Shown here piece by piece: positions 63,789 to 64,000 of a DNA stretch of 64,000 nucleotides. The first letter of the stretch is position 1, and the number at the start of each line of letters is the position of its first letter. Both the position numbers and the translations under genes were made by a program. The stretch comes from Flavobacterium aeripolare (GTDB lineage Bacteria; Bacteroidota; Bacteroidia; Flavobacteriales; Flavobacteriaceae). A model generated the notes under the pieces. That model was not told where the DNA came from, ran no database searches, and was given only the letters and a program-made list of their open reading frames with translations. The DNA lies in contig NZ_JABSNL010000001.1 in assembly GCF_013294025.1 (NCBI RefSeq), positions 103,997 to 167,996 on the forward strand, given 5' to 3'.

Positions 63789-64000
63789 TCGAATTCTCTG
63801 CTAATCTAAATTTATCGTCAATTACTTAGAGCTGACATTGATGAATGCTGATGATTTTACTTTCGAATAAATTATCCTACGTATAGTTCTAGCAATTTGT
63901 TTAGTCGAATTCTCTGCTAATCTAAATTTATCGTCAATTACTTAGAGCTGACATTGATGAATGCTGATGATTTTACTTTCGAATAAATTATCCTACGTAT
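63789..64000. repeat. Direct repeat with 116-base period running to the window edge
   Basis: A 96-base unit (63789-63884) recurs without a mismatch at 63905-64000, separated by a 20-base spacer. The unit begins TCGAATTCTCTGCTAATC and ends AATTATCCTACGTAT. The second copy ends at the last base of the window, so more copies may follow. No open frame of length crosses it. Confidence 0.85.

Overview
The window looks like a chromosomal segment of a Flavobacteriaceae bacterium, most likely Flavobacterium or a close relative. The reasons are the AT-rich sequence, SusC/SusD outer-membrane uptake proteins, TAnnTTTG-type -7 promoter elements, many Bacteroidetes lipoprotein signals, an rteC/integrase element remnant and a flavobacterial gene repertoire. 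No tRNA or rRNA gene and no CRISPR array was seen. Region 1 (1-23.7 kb) is a xylan utilisation locus. It opens with the last 32 codons of an AraC-type regulator, probably a hybrid two-component sensor. After a terminator and a long control region come SusC, SusD, an IPT/TIG surface glycan-binding lipoprotein and a GH10 xylanase lipoprotein. A second unit holds a GH3 beta-xylosidase-like enzyme with a PA14 insert, an unassigned clan GH-A barrel, a secreted GH43, a second GH10, a Kelch protein, a GPH-type sugar symporter and a GH43 without signal peptide. A third group holds an exported xylose-isomerase-like protein with an extra N-terminal domain, a ThuA protein, an SMP-30/gluconolactonase lipoprotein and a third GH10. 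Together these bind xylan at the surface, cut it to oligosaccharides, import them and finish hydrolysis inside the cell. Region 2 (23.8-32.3 kb) is accessory: a beta-barrel protein, an AraC regulator with a membrane sensor domain, small hypothetical proteins, an HxlR regulator divergent from two membrane proteins with two likely operators between them, and the scar of a decayed conjugative element beside mnmE (rteC 5' part with a nonsense codon, joined to an integrase that has lost its catalytic C-terminus). Region 3 (32.4-43.4 kb) is housekeeping: mnmE, a tandem universal stress protein, a membrane-bound MutS-like ATPase, dnaX with an apparent -1 frameshift at an A10 run, two paralogous small proteins, RNase P RNA, a ketopantoate reductase and conserved unknowns. 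Region 4 (43.4-51.8 kb) is a branched-chain amino acid operon, leuA-leuB-ilvD-ilvB-ilvN-ilvC. A possible Leu-rich leader peptide overlaps the leuA start, and several hairpins follow ilvC. Region 5 (51.9-55.3 kb) holds acetyl-CoA synthetase and an MscS-type channel. Region 6 (55.4-60.9 kb) is a compact biosynthetic operon: FAD oxidoreductase, methyltransferase, type III polyketide synthase, FabZ-like dehydratase, ketosynthase, acyl carrier protein and phosphopantetheinyl transferase. It probably makes a modified long-chain resorcinol, pyrone or quinone lipid and is the best candidate for an undescribed pathway. Region 7 (60.8-64 kb) has a DnaQ-like protein lacking two catalytic residues, a cNMP/CBS/nucleotidyltransferase signalling protein, and the start of a 116-bp-period direct repeat that runs to the window edge.
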